Below, one piece after another: positions 1 to 8,686 of a stretch of DNA of 64,000 nucleotides (position 1 is the stretch's first letter; the number at the start of each line of letters is the position of its first letter). The notes beneath the pieces were generated by a model, which ran no database searches, was not told where the DNA came from, and worked only from the letters and a program-made list of their open reading frames with translations. Made by a program: the position numbers and the translations under genes. The DNA is taken from contig AP028972.1 of NCBI GenBank assembly GCA_036323555.1, positions 5,757,696 to 5,821,695 on the forward strand. The letters are read 5' to 3'. The DNA comes from Opitutales bacterium ASA1 (lineage in GTDB: Bacteria; Verrucomicrobiota; Verrucomicrobiia; Opitutales; Opitutaceae).

Positions 1-1199
1 TAGCCCTCCAAGACCGGGATACCGATGTAGTTGAAGAATTCGTCCACGTGCGTCGGCAATGCGCCGCCGCCCGAAATCGTTCCGCGGAACTCGCCGCCGA
101 GGATGGCACGCAGCTTGCGCGTCACGAGCCCGTCCATGATCAGGTAAGGCGCAAGCAGCGCCAAATAGATGACGGCGTGCCCGATCGTCTCCGGCACCGC
201 TCGCCACCACGGTCTGCCTTCCAGATCCAAGCGCCGCCCCTCGACGTAAAACGCCGATCGGCGCAACCGCCACGAGAAGAAGTAGGCGATGCGAAACATC
301 GTCCGTTTCACCCGGCCCGACTGCGTGACGTTGTGGACGATCTTCTGGTAGAGGCTCTCCCACAAACGCGGCGCGGAGCCCATGAGGGTCGGCTTCACGC
401 GCTTGAGGTCCTCGCCGATGGTGCGGATGGAGGTGTAGTAGGTCGCCGAACCGGCATAGACCGCCAGCATGTGCACGATCCGCTCGTAACTGTGCCAGAT
501 GGGCAGGATGGAGAGGAGCCGGTCGCTTGTGCCGAGCTCGATCGGGCAATCCTGCACCTGAGACATCATGTTGGCGTGAGTGAGCTTCACGCCCTTTGGC
601 CGACCAGTCGTGCCGGAGGTGTAGATCAAGGTGAAGAGATCCTCGGGCCGCACATCCACCATCCGCGCTTCGAGACGGCGATCACCCGCGGCGCGCGCTT
701 GCCGCCCGGCATCGACCAAGTCCCAAAGCCGCAACGCACCGTGGCGTGGCTCGGCCACACGATCCATCAGCACGACGTGTTCGATCCCGGGCACGCGCGG
801 ACGGCACTTGTGGAACTTGTCCAGCATGGCGCCGTTCTCGACGAAGACGACCCGCACGTCCGCGTGGTTGAGGATGTAGTCGATCTCTGCCGGAGTGATG
901 TCCGTCCCCCGTGGCACATCGGCACCCCCCGCCAAGAGCACCGCGTAATCGGCCATGATCCACTCGAGGCGGTTGTCGGCGAGAATTGCGACGTGCTCGC
1001 GCGCCTGCACGCCCAGATCGAGCAAAGCCGTGCCGAGAGCGAGGCCGTGCTCGTAGACGTCGCGGAAACTGGTCGGTACGTAGCTGCCGTCGGATTGCCG
1101 CGCGCAAAACGCGGGACGATCGCCGTAAACCTCCGCCGCGAGGCGATACACGTCGACGAGGGTACGAGCCGCGCGCAAAGGACCAGAGACTTCCTTCAT
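1..1199 (-). CDS. AMP-dependent long-chain acyl-CoA synthetase, C-terminus cut by window edge
   Basis: This frame reads leftward from an ATG at 1199 and is still open at base 1, so about 399 N-terminal residues are present. The family activates fatty acids with ATP and loads them onto CoA at the membrane. The ATP/AMP signature YTSGTTGRPKGVKLTH lies near residues 192-207, followed by the LPIWHSYER segment typical of long-chain acyl-CoA synthetases and a hydrophobic stretch (AVIYLALLAPYLIMDG) before the GGGALP region. The gene is divergent from the Cys-cluster gene at 1355, with about 155 bp between them. Chain length cannot be read from sequence. The long plus-strand frame opposite (48-1493) is not a gene. 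Confidence 0.9.
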   Translation of the reverse strand, partial: MKEVSGPLRAARTLVDVYRLAAEVYGDRPAFCARQSDGSYVPTSFRDVYEHGLALGTALLDLGVQAREHVAILADNRLEWIMADYAVLLAGGADVPRGTDITPAEIDYILNHADVRVVFVENGAMLDKFHKCRPRVPGIEHVVLMDRVAEPRHGALRLWDLVDAGRQARAAGDRRLEARMVDVRPEDLFTLIYTSGTTGRPKGVKLTHANMMSQVQDCPIELGTSDRLLSILPIWHSYERIVHMLAVYAGSATYYTSIRTIGEDLKRVKPTLMGSAPRLWESLYQKIVHNVTQSGRVKRTMFRIAYFFSWRLRRSAFYVEGRRLDLEGRPWWRAVPETIGHAVIYLALLAPYLIMDGLVTRKLRAILGGEFRGTISGGGALPTHVDEFFNYIGIPVLEG

Positions 1200-1354
1200 A
1201 GGGGTTGGATCGAGTTGAAAAGCGAGGGACCTTGCCGGCCGGGTTTGGTCGGCGCAAGGCCGCTCTGGGGAGACGTTTTCGCCGAAGTCGCGACGACCCC
1301 GGCGGAGGTGGGGGCCACAGATAGAAGCTCGTCACACCACACGGAGCAAACAGG

Positions 1355-1681
1355 ATGTGCGCGCGAATCGTCCCTACCCGTCCGATGGAATGCCGCTCCG
1401 GTTGCGCCGCCTGCTGTATCGCCCCGTCTATCTCGACGGCGATCCCCGGAATGCCTCACGGCAAGCCGGCCGGGATCCCGTGCGTGCAGTTGACGCCGGA
1501 TCTTCGGTGCGCGCTCTTCGGTCGACCCGAGCGCCCCGCCGTGTGTGCGAGCCTCCGCCCGCATGAAGACATGTGCGGAACGGACAGCGCGGAGGCTCTG
1601 GCCTATCTGATCCGACTCGAAGCCGCGACTCGTCCGATGCGGGTGGATGGCCGCCGCAACACCATCGACGACGAGTGCTGA
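1355..1681 (+). CDS. YkgJ-type cysteine-cluster protein
   Basis: A 108-residue protein with the cysteine pattern of the YkgJ/UPF0153 family, which is thought to bind a metal or Fe-S centre. The segment CRSGCAACCIAP (near residues 13-24) is followed by IPCVQL, RCALFG, AVCASLRP and MCG, the usual spacing of this family. The ATG at 1355 has a GGAG about 9 bases upstream; a second in-frame ATG ten codons later would also keep all the cysteines. The exact cellular role is unknown. It stands alone between a divergent acyl-CoA synthetase and the VCBS gene. Confidence 0.8.
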   Translation: MCARIVPTRPMECRSGCAACCIAPSISTAIPGMPHGKPAGIPCVQLTPDLRCALFGRPERPAVCASLRPHEDMCGTDSAEALAYLIRLEAATRPMRVDGRRNTIDDEC

Positions 1682-1738
1682 GCCGGGCGCGCTTCGGCCT
1701 CGCGGCCCGCGAGGCATTTGCGCTGTAGTGATGCTTCC

Positions 1739-3049
1739 ATGACGGATTCGAAACCCCGCCGGGTCTGGCCACTCGTGTTCTTGGTCGCATGCGTCGTCGT
1801 TTGCTGCGCCGGGGCGATCACATGGCTCGGCCGCGTCGAAGGTCCGGAGCGCAAGACCAACCGCGCCGACCTCACCGCCGGCCCTGCACCGACTCCGACG
1901 ACCTTGCTCTTCTACGATCCCGTCCACATCGGCGATCCCATCGAAGGCCGTCCGTGGATCTCGCACGTGACCGTGGTCGATCTCGACGCCGATGGATTGC
2001 TCGACGTCGTCGCGTGCGACGCCTTGACCAACACCATTCGCTGGCTTCGCCAGTCTCCCGTCGGCGTCTACACCGAGAGCCGGATCGGTGACGCCGTGAG
2101 GGGGCCCGCCCGCATCGAGCCGTGCGATATCGATCGCGACGGCGATCTCGACCTTCTCGTCGCGAGCATGGGCGTAATCATGCCCTCCAACGATCCCATC
2201 GGTGCCGTCGTCGTGCTCGAAAACCTCGGCGACGGCACGTTTCGCAACCGCACGCTCGTGGAAGGTATCGCCCGCGTCAGCGACGTGCGCGGAGCCGATC
2301 TCGACGACGACGGCGACATCGACCTCGTCGTCGGCCAGTTCGGCTACGCACAAGGCGAGGTCCGCTGGATGCGCAACGACGGCGATTGGCGCTTCACCAG
2401 CCAGCGTCTGCTCGGCCTTTCCGGCACGATCCACACGCCCGTCGCCGACCTCGACGGCGACGGCCGGCCCGACGTCGTCGCCCTCGTCTCGCAAGAGTGG
2501 GAAGAGATCCACCTCTTCCGCAACCGCGGCGCGAGCGGTTTCCGCGGCTCCGTCGTCTGGGGCTCGACGAACGAAGACTACGGCAGCAGCGGCCTCGAAC
2601 TCGCCGACGTCGATCGCGACGGCGACCTCGACCTGATCTACACCAACGGCGACGCCTTCGACTACGCCCGACCCGGCCCGCGCCCTTGGCACGGCATCCA
2701 GTGGTTGGAGAACCGCAGCGGCGTGTTCACGTTTCATCGCGTCGGCCTCTTCCCCGGAGCCTACGCCCCGGTCTGCGCCGACTTCGACGGTGACGGCACG
2801 ATGGACCTCGCCGCCGTCTCCGGCTTCAACAACTGGGACGACCCCGGCGCCCACTCGCTCATGCTCTGGCTCAACGACGGCCGGCAACGCTTCACCGCCG
2901 TCCCCATCGCGAGCCGTCCCACGCACCTCATCACGCTCGCCGCCGCCGACATGGACGGCGACGGCACGGTAGAGTTGATCACCGGAGGTTTCCACGCCTA
3001 CCCACCGTGGGGCCACCTCAGTCGCATCACGCTCTGGAAACGTCGCTGA
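1739..3049 (+). CDS. Membrane-anchored VCBS/FG-GAP repeat protein
   Basis: The product (436 residues from ATG 1739) starts with a basic stretch and one hydrophobic segment (VWPLVFLVACVVVCCAGAITW), so it is probably exported and possibly membrane-anchored. At least seven calcium-loop-like repeats of the form DxDxDGxxDlv follow (for example DLDADGLLD, DIDRDGDLD, DLDGDGRPD, DFDGDGTMD, DMDGDGTVE), the hallmark of FG-GAP/VCBS beta-propellers. A TTG at 1718 could extend the protein by seven residues, but ATG 1739 starts directly before the signal-like region. Only 4 bp separate it from the TPR gene downstream, so the two are probably cotranscribed. The ligand is unknown. Confidence 0.85.
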   Translation: MTDSKPRRVWPLVFLVACVVVCCAGAITWLGRVEGPERKTNRADLTAGPAPTPTTLLFYDPVHIGDPIEGRPWISHVTVVDLDADGLLDVVACDALTNTIRWLRQSPVGVYTESRIGDAVRGPARIEPCDIDRDGDLDLLVASMGVIMPSNDPIGAVVVLENLGDGTFRNRTLVEGIARVSDVRGADLDDDGDIDLVVGQFGYAQGEVRWMRNDGDWRFTSQRLLGLSGTIHTPVADLDGDGRPDVVALVSQEWEEIHLFRNRGASGFRGSVVWGSTNEDYGSSGLELADVDRDGDLDLIYTNGDAFDYARPGPRPWHGIQWLENRSGVFTFHRVGLFPGAYAPVCADFDGDGTMDLAAVSGFNNWDDPGAHSLMLWLNDGRQRFTAVPIASRPTHLITLAAADMDGDGTVELITGGFHAYPPWGHLSRITLWKRR

Positions 3050-3053
3050 GGTC

Positions 3054-4841
3054 GTGCCCATCGCGCCATTGAAAAGCCGTGTCCCGGCCCTGTGTCTCGC
3101 AGGACTCGCGGTCGCCGTGTGCGTTGCCCTCGGCCTGTGGTGGCTCGGCGCGATGCGAGCGGGCACTCGGTCCGTGCCGATCACACTTCCCGCCCCGCCG
3201 GACACTTCCCGGCTACCCGAAGAACTCACCCGCCGCATCGCCACGACGCACGCGACCCTCACGCGTGCGGACGCCCCTCTCGCGTCCCTCGGCGAACTCG
3301 CCCGCCTCTACTACGCCAACGGCTTCCACGCCGAAGCCGCGCCGCTCGTCGACCACCTCATCACCGCCGCGCCCGACGACCCACGCTGGCCCTACTACGC
3401 CGCCGATCTCGCTCAACAGGAGGGAAACATCCCGGCCGCGCTTGCGCACCTCGAGACCACCCTCCGCCGCGCTCCCGACGACCCCGCCGCGCACCTGAAG
3501 CGCGCCGAACTCCTCCTCAAGATCGACCGCCCCGACGAAGCCGCTCCGCACTACCTCGCTCGTCTCCGCTCGATCCCTGCCGATCCCTACGCCGCCCTCG
3601 GACTCGCCCGCGTCGCCCTCGCACGCGGCGACTCCACTGAAGCCCGCACGCGCCTCGAACGACTCACCACCGACCATCCCGACTTCCCCGCTGCGTGGAA
3701 CCTCCTCGCCACACTCGTCGACGAAGCCGGCGACACTGCACGCGCCGACGCGCTCCGCCGACGCGGTCAGGACGCCGGGCGCTTCCGCGAAGCTCCCGAT
3801 CGCTGGTTCGACGAACTCCACCCGTGGTGCTTCGACCCCTACCGGCTCGAAGTCCTCGGAGCGATCCGCATGCAATCCGGCGATCCCGCCGCCGCGCTTC
3901 CCTTGCTCGAACGCGCGCTCCGCCTCGCCCCCAACGACGTCTCTATCCACGACTCCCTCGCCGACGTCTACACGCAACTCGACCGCTTCGACGACGCCCG
4001 CCGCACCCTCGAGACCGGCATCGCCGCCGCCCCCGCCGAACCTCGTCTCCCCATCCGACTCGCCGAACTCCTGCTGCGCCTCGGCCGTCGCGACGACGCC
4101 CTCCGCATCGTCGCCGACACGCTCGCTCGCATACCCGACTCGCCCGAACTCCACAACCAGCACGGCGTCGTCCTCGATGCGCTCGGCCGCTCCGACGAGG
4201 CCGTCCGCGCCTACCGCGAAGCCCTCCGCCTCCAACCCGGCCAACCCGAGGCCATGCTCAATCTCGGCAAATCCCTCCTCGCCACAGACGAGGCTGCCGG
4301 CTTCGCCCTCGTCTCCCGCGCCCTCGAACTGCGCCCCAACCGAATCGACGCCCTCGTCCTCCTCGCCGATCGGGAGACCACTGCCGGCCGCCTCGACGCC
4401 GCCCTACCCTACGTCGACGCCCTCGTCCGCCTCGCCCCGCACGATCCCGGCGTCCGCACGGTCGTCGCATCGTGGCACCTCCGCCGCGGCTCCGAAGCCG
4501 CCCGCGCCGGACGCGTGGACGAAGCCCTCACCGCCTTCCGCACCGGCCTCTCGTTCGACCCCGAGCTTCCCGAACTGCACGGCAACCTCGGCGTCGTCCT
4601 CGTCCAAGCCGACCGCTACGCCGAAGCCCTTCCCGCCTTCGAACGCCTCGTCGTCCTCGCGCCCGACAACGCCACCGGTCACCTCTACCTCGGCGGAGTC
4701 CTCGTCCGACTCGATCGCACGCCGGAGGCACGGCGGGTGTTCGAACGCGGACTCGCCACCGCGCGCAAAGCCGGCGACGCCACGCTCGAACGCAGACTCC
4801 GCGACGTCCTCGCACGCTTGCCCGCCGATTCGCCTCGATGA
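3054..4841 (+). CDS. TPR-repeat protein with N-terminal membrane segment
   Basis: This 595-residue protein starts at a GTG four bases after the VCBS stop. A single hydrophobic helix (ALCLAGLAVAVCVALGLWWLGAM) lies near residues 11-33. The remainder is a string of tetratricopeptide repeats with A-x-x-L-x-x-A-L-x-x-x-P-x-x-P periodicity, such as AAALPLLERALRLAPNDVS, EAVRAYREALRLQPGQPEA and EALPAFERLVVLAPDNATG. TPR arrays are protein-binding scaffolds, and the N-terminal anchor suggests it faces the periplasm. Its stop codon overlaps the thpR start as ATGA. VCBS plus TPR pairs recur in Verrucomicrobia and Planctomycetes, but their job is not established. Confidence 0.85.
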   Translation: MPIAPLKSRVPALCLAGLAVAVCVALGLWWLGAMRAGTRSVPITLPAPPDTSRLPEELTRRIATTHATLTRADAPLASLGELARLYYANGFHAEAAPLVDHLITAAPDDPRWPYYAADLAQQEGNIPAALAHLETTLRRAPDDPAAHLKRAELLLKIDRPDEAAPHYLARLRSIPADPYAALGLARVALARGDSTEARTRLERLTTDHPDFPAAWNLLATLVDEAGDTARADALRRRGQDAGRFREAPDRWFDELHPWCFDPYRLEVLGAIRMQSGDPAAALPLLERALRLAPNDVSIHDSLADVYTQLDRFDDARRTLETGIAAAPAEPRLPIRLAELLLRLGRRDDALRIVADTLARIPDSPELHNQHGVVLDALGRSDEAVRAYREALRLQPGQPEAMLNLGKSLLATDEAAGFALVSRALELRPNRIDALVLLADRETTAGRLDAALPYVDALVRLAPHDPGVRTVVASWHLRRGSEAARAGRVDEALTAFRTGLSFDPELPELHGNLGVVLVQADRYAEALPAFERLVVLAPDNATGHLYLGGVLVRLDRTPEARRVFERGLATARKAGDATLERRLRDVLARLPADSPR

Positions 4842-5410
4842 GCGCGCCCCATTGCGGACTGCCGCTTCGCCTCTTCGTCGCGATCGATCCTCCCGACGCC
4901 GTTCGCGACGCCCTCGCAGCACTCGCTCGCCCCATCCGCGGTGTCGCGTGGACCTCGCCGGAGCAGTTCCACCTCACCCTCCGCTTCATCGGCGACACCC
5001 CGGCCTCCCGTCTGCCCGACATCGAACGCGCCCTCTCCGCCGTGGAAGTCGAGAGCTTCACGCTCCCGGTCGAGTGCGCCGGCTCGTTTCCTCCCGATCG
5101 GCCGGCTCGCGTCCTTTGGATCGGCACCGGCGGCGGCCACCCACGCTTGTTTCAACTCCGCCAAAAGATCGACGACGGACTCCTCGCCCTCGGGCTGCCG
5201 CTCGACGTCCGCACGTTCCAGCCCCACTTCACGCTCGCCCGCTGCGGCCGAGAAACCCCGCCTGCCGAGAGCGCACGTTTCGTCCGCAATCACGCGCAGT
5301 TCCAAGCCCCCGTGTTTCGCGTCGACGTGTTCACGCTCTACCGCAGCGACCTGCGCGCACACGGCGCGGTCCACACACCGCTGCTGCGCGTCCCGCTGCG
5401 CCGTGCGTGA
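4838..5410 (+). CDS. thpR: RNA 2',3'-cyclic phosphodiesterase (LigT/ThpR family)
   Basis: A 190-residue 2H phosphoesterase. Both catalytic HxTx motifs are present: HLTLRFIGD near residue 46 and HFTLARCG near residue 130, separated by the usual distance. LFVAIDPP at the start and FTLYRSDLRAHGAVHTPL near the end are family hallmarks. The enzyme opens 2',3'-cyclic phosphates on RNA; it is cytosolic, and its physiological substrate in bacteria is unclear. The start overlaps the TPR stop by ATGA, which implies translational coupling and rules out the longer frame that begins at 3695. Confidence 0.93.
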   Translation: MSAPHCGLPLRLFVAIDPPDAVRDALAALARPIRGVAWTSPEQFHLTLRFIGDTPASRLPDIERALSAVEVESFTLPVECAGSFPPDRPARVLWIGTGGGHPRLFQLRQKIDDGLLALGLPLDVRTFQPHFTLARCGRETPPAESARFVRNHAQFQAPVFRVDVFTLYRSDLRAHGAVHTPLLRVPLRRA

Positions 5411-5422
5411 TCGTCTGGGCGC

Positions 5423-6082
5423 TCAGCCTGCGTCGCGCGCCGCCCGGCGCTGCACCATGCCGCGCACCAACCGGATCGCGACGAACGCCGCCACCAGCAT
5501 GCTCACGCCGAAGAAGATCAATCCCGAGCGCCCACTCATCAGACTCTCGCCGAACACCGTGAACGCCACCGCGAAGCACGAAGCGACTCCCATCGAGACG
5601 ACCATGTAGACACCGAACGGCACACCCGCCAGACCGAGCACGTAGTTCTGGATCGGATACGGAGGCCCCGGCGTGATCCGCACCAGCAGAGTCAGATTCC
5701 ACCGATCCTCGTGCCGCGCCAGCGGGATCTCGTACCCGAGCCGCTTCACGATCTTCACGATCAGCGGCCGCATCACCCACCGCGCCATCACGTAAGACAG
5801 CGCCAAGTTCACCGCCAACCCGCCGAGCACCACCGGCACCGCCACCTTCGTCCCGAACGACGCACCCGCCAAGAGGTAGAACGGAGTCGCCGGTGCGCCG
5901 ACGGCCGGCAGGATCGCCAAGCCGAGGAAGAACGGCACCGGTCCGAGCGCCGCGATCTCCCGGATCATCTCCGGTATCGAGATCAACTGGAGCAACAGAA
6001 ACGCCCCCACCGCCCCGGCCACCGCGCCGAGGAAAAGAAGCCCCCACTGCCATGTCTTGAGCTTGGGAAATCGCACCGCCAC
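5423..6082 (-). CDS. TVP38/TMEM64-family (VTT domain) inner membrane protein
   Basis: A 219-residue integral membrane protein with about five to six hydrophobic helices. The VTT/SNARE-associated core is recognisable: GLAILPAVGAPATPFYLLAGASFG (near residues 54-77), then VNLALSYVMARW, and ITPGPPYPIQNYVLGLAGV near residues 137-155. DedA/TVP38 relatives are implicated in lipid flipping and membrane homeostasis, but the substrate of this subgroup is not known. It is convergent with thpR and divergent from the O-antigen ligase gene, so it is probably a single-gene transcript. Confidence 0.88.
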   Translation of the reverse strand: MAVRFPKLKTWQWGLLFLGAVAGAVGAFLLLQLISIPEMIREIAALGPVPFFLGLAILPAVGAPATPFYLLAGASFGTKVAVPVVLGGLAVNLALSYVMARWVMRPLIVKIVKRLGYEIPLARHEDRWNLTLLVRITPGPPYPIQNYVLGLAGVPFGVYMVVSMGVASCFAVAFTVFGESLMSGRSGLIFFGVSMLVAAFVAIRLVRGMVQRRAARDAG

Positions 6083-6193
6083 GTCGCCGATTCATCACCG
6101 ATCGGCCCCGGAACCAAGGCTAAAGCCCGACGCCGCAAACTCGCGACGCCTCTCGCTTGCGCGCGTTCGTCCCCCCTCCCAATCTCCCGCGCC

Positions 6194-8686
6194 ATGTCGC
6201 CGACTCCTCCCGGAACGCGCTCCCCGGGATCGATGTTTCTCTTCGTCGTCACCGCGCTCGGACTCGTCCTCCTCGGCACGCTCTCCCTCGCCCCCAACGG
6301 TGCCACGCGCATGTTCGCGTGGCCGTGGTGGGCAGCGTGGCAAGTCTCGCTCGTGCTGCCCGCGGTCGCACTCGCCGCTTTCGCGGTCACCCCCACACGC
6401 CGCGAGAGACTCCGCTGGAATCCGTGGTTCGACGGCGCGTTGCTCGCATTCGTCGTGGTGACGCTCCTCGCCGCCGCGCTCGGCCCTCACCCCGGAGTGA
6501 GCCTGCCATCGACCGCGCCCACCATCGCACTCGCCGCCCTCGTCTGGGCTCTGCGTCTCCATCTCGCTTCGACCCATGCGCACGCGCACTCGCTCCCGTT
6601 CGTCGTCGGCCTCGCGGGGGCCCTGTTCGGCGCGGTTTCCCTCGCGCTTTGGCTCTTCGTTCAGCTCGCGCCCTACCTCGCACACCTCGACAGGCTGGCT
6701 GCACTCGGCGGTGGAGGTCGGTTCCCGATCCAATCCGAGGCCGTGCGCAACGAGCAACCCCTCGGCCATCCCAGCTACGTCGCCGGAGTCGTCCTTCTGC
6801 TCCTGCCTTGGTGCGCTGCCCTCGCTTGGCGCGATCGCGGTCGCCGGCGCGTCGTCGGAATCGCCGCTTGCACCGTGCTCGTCGCCGCGCTGCTCGCCAC
6901 TCAGTCCCGCGGAGTCGTCCTCGGATTCGCCGCCGGCGGGATCGTCGCGCTGCTCCTCCTCGCGCGTTCCGCCCGCTGGTCGTGGAAACGAACCACGACG
7001 TTCGCCCTCGTCGGACTCGTGATGTTGCTGCTCGCCGCCGCAGCCACCCCGCGTATCCGCAGACTCACGACAGACCTGGTCGCCACCGGTGAGGTCAACG
7101 TCGGTGACCAACAACGCCTCTCCATGCTCCGCGTCGGCGTCGATCTCGGCGCCGATCGCTGGTGGATCGGCCAAGGCCCGGGCCTCGTCCCGCGCCTGTA
7201 TCCGGAATTCCGACACACCGTCGACGGTGGCGTCGACTCCGCGCTGCAACTCCACTCCACCCCACTTCAACTCTGGGCCGACACCGGCGCGCCGGGCTTG
7301 GCGCTCGCCGGTCTTCTGCTCGCGCTCGCCCTCGTCGCTCCGTTCCGTCGCACTCTCCCGGACGGCACCCCACCTCCCCCGGCGATCTCGACCGCCGCCG
7401 CCGTCTCCCTCGCCACCTACGCCGGTTTCGCCCTCACCGACCATCAGCTCGACGTCCCGCTCGTCGCCGCTCTCGTCGCTCTCGATCTCGCCGTCCTCGC
7501 CGCCCTCCTGCCTACGCGCATCTTGGCTCCACGCGCTCGATACCCCCTCGCGATCTCCGCTCTCGTTCTGCTCGCGGTTTCCGCGCTCGTCGTCGCCCCC
7601 CCGTGGCGCGCCCGCGCCGCCTTCGCGCGAGCGATCGATGCGATCGAACAAGGCACCGACCTCGCAGTCTCCGACAACTGGATACGCCGGGCCACGCAGC
7701 ACGCGCCCGACGACCCGTGGTTGCCCGCCGGAGCAGCCGCCGCCCACCTACGCATGCTCGCTCGAGCCACCGATACCGAACCCGCCGCCCTGCATCGCAC
7801 CGCCGCCCGGGTGCACCTCCACCGTGCCGTCGAGATCGAGCCCTCGTTCGAATTCGCCCGCTTCAATCTCGGTTGGCTGCTCCTCGGCGAAAGCGCCACC
7901 CAAGCACGCGCACATTTCGCCGCCGCCGCGCGCCTCGTCCCCGACCGGAGCGGCGTCTACTTCGGCCTCGCCCTCGCCCACCTGGAGTTCGGGGACACCG
8001 ATCGCGCCCGTCATGCCCTCGCTCTAGAGGTCCTGAACGACCCCGCGGCGATCACCGCCCCGTTCTGGGATGCGCCTTTTCTCGCTCCGCATCGCGAACC
8101 CGCACTCGGACGCGCCCGCGCCATCGCCGCCGTGTACTTGCAGACGCCCGCAACTCGCCCCGCAGCCCTCACCTCCCGCTGGCGCACCGTCGACGACTTT
8201 CTCGGCTGGTGGCAGGGGGATCCCGCCGCCGTCGAACGCTTCTCCGCGCGCCTCGCCCACGCTGTGCAGAGCTCACTCGAGGTCTCTCCGAGAAACTGGA
8301 CCGGCCTCGCCGTGCTCGCTCGCTGCCTCGCGCACCCCGAAGACGTCGACCATCTCCTCGGTCTCCACTACCTCGCCCGCCGCCACCGCCTGCCGACGCC
8401 CGAAGAGTCCTCCACCGTGCTTCGACTCCTCGCCACCCACGGCGACGATTGGCGCGCATGGCTTCAAGACCCTGCGGGTCGCGAACCACCGTTCCTCCGC
8501 ACGATCCGAAACTCGCGTCCCGGCTTCCCCATCCTCGGCCGCAATCTGGACATCCCGGTGCCGATCGACGCCTACGTCGCCCAAGACAACGAAATCCTCG
8601 ATCTCTTCTTCCGCGAAGTGGTTCCGGCTCGCGGACACCTCCCGGATCCCGATTTGGTCAGCCATGTCGCTGTCGCCGGCCACTGA
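6194..8686 (+). CDS. O-antigen ligase/polymerase-like membrane protein with large soluble C-terminus
   Basis: This 830-residue protein begins at ATG 6194; the frame is open further upstream, but that part is a shadow of the minus-strand TVP38 gene. The first ~470 residues carry about ten hydrophobic helices and the Wzy/WaaL signature: ATQSRGVVLG near residue 235, IGQGPGLVPRLYPEF near 325, and LHSTPLQLWADTGAPGL near 352. The remaining ~330 residues are soluble and helical with TPR-like stretches (HLHRAVEIEPSFEFARFNLGWLLLGES). It either polymerises glycan repeats or transfers them to an acceptor; the sequence does not say which. The next gene starts 23 bp before its stop, and that gene encodes the sugar-transferase initiator. 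Confidence 0.88.
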   Translation: MSPTPPGTRSPGSMFLFVVTALGLVLLGTLSLAPNGATRMFAWPWWAAWQVSLVLPAVALAAFAVTPTRRERLRWNPWFDGALLAFVVVTLLAAALGPHPGVSLPSTAPTIALAALVWALRLHLASTHAHAHSLPFVVGLAGALFGAVSLALWLFVQLAPYLAHLDRLAALGGGGRFPIQSEAVRNEQPLGHPSYVAGVVLLLLPWCAALAWRDRGRRRVVGIAACTVLVAALLATQSRGVVLGFAAGGIVALLLLARSARWSWKRTTTFALVGLVMLLLAAAATPRIRRLTTDLVATGEVNVGDQQRLSMLRVGVDLGADRWWIGQGPGLVPRLYPEFRHTVDGGVDSALQLHSTPLQLWADTGAPGLALAGLLLALALVAPFRRTLPDGTPPPPAISTAAAVSLATYAGFALTDHQLDVPLVAALVALDLAVLAALLPTRILAPRARYPLAISALVLLAVSALVVAPPWRARAAFARAIDAIEQGTDLAVSDNWIRRATQHAPDDPWLPAGAAAAHLRMLARATDTEPAALHRTAARVHLHRAVEIEPSFEFARFNLGWLLLGESATQARAHFAAAARLVPDRSGVYFGLALAHLEFGDTDRARHALALEVLNDPAAITAPFWDAPFLAPHREPALGRARAIAAVYLQTPATRPAALTSRWRTVDDFLGWWQGDPAAVERFSARLAHAVQSSLEVSPRNWTGLAVLARCLAHPEDVDHLLGLHYLARRHRLPTPEESSTVLRLLATHGDDWRAWLQDPAGREPPFLRTIRNSRPGFPILGRNLDIPVPIDAYVAQDNEILDLFFREVVPARGHLPDPDLVSHVAVAGH

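Noticed and set aside
8070-8663. Upstream part of the frame that contains the sugar transferase
   Set aside because: It overlaps the well-supported C-terminus of the ligase gene in another frame and has a Ser/Pro/Arg-rich shadow composition; the real start is ATG 8664.
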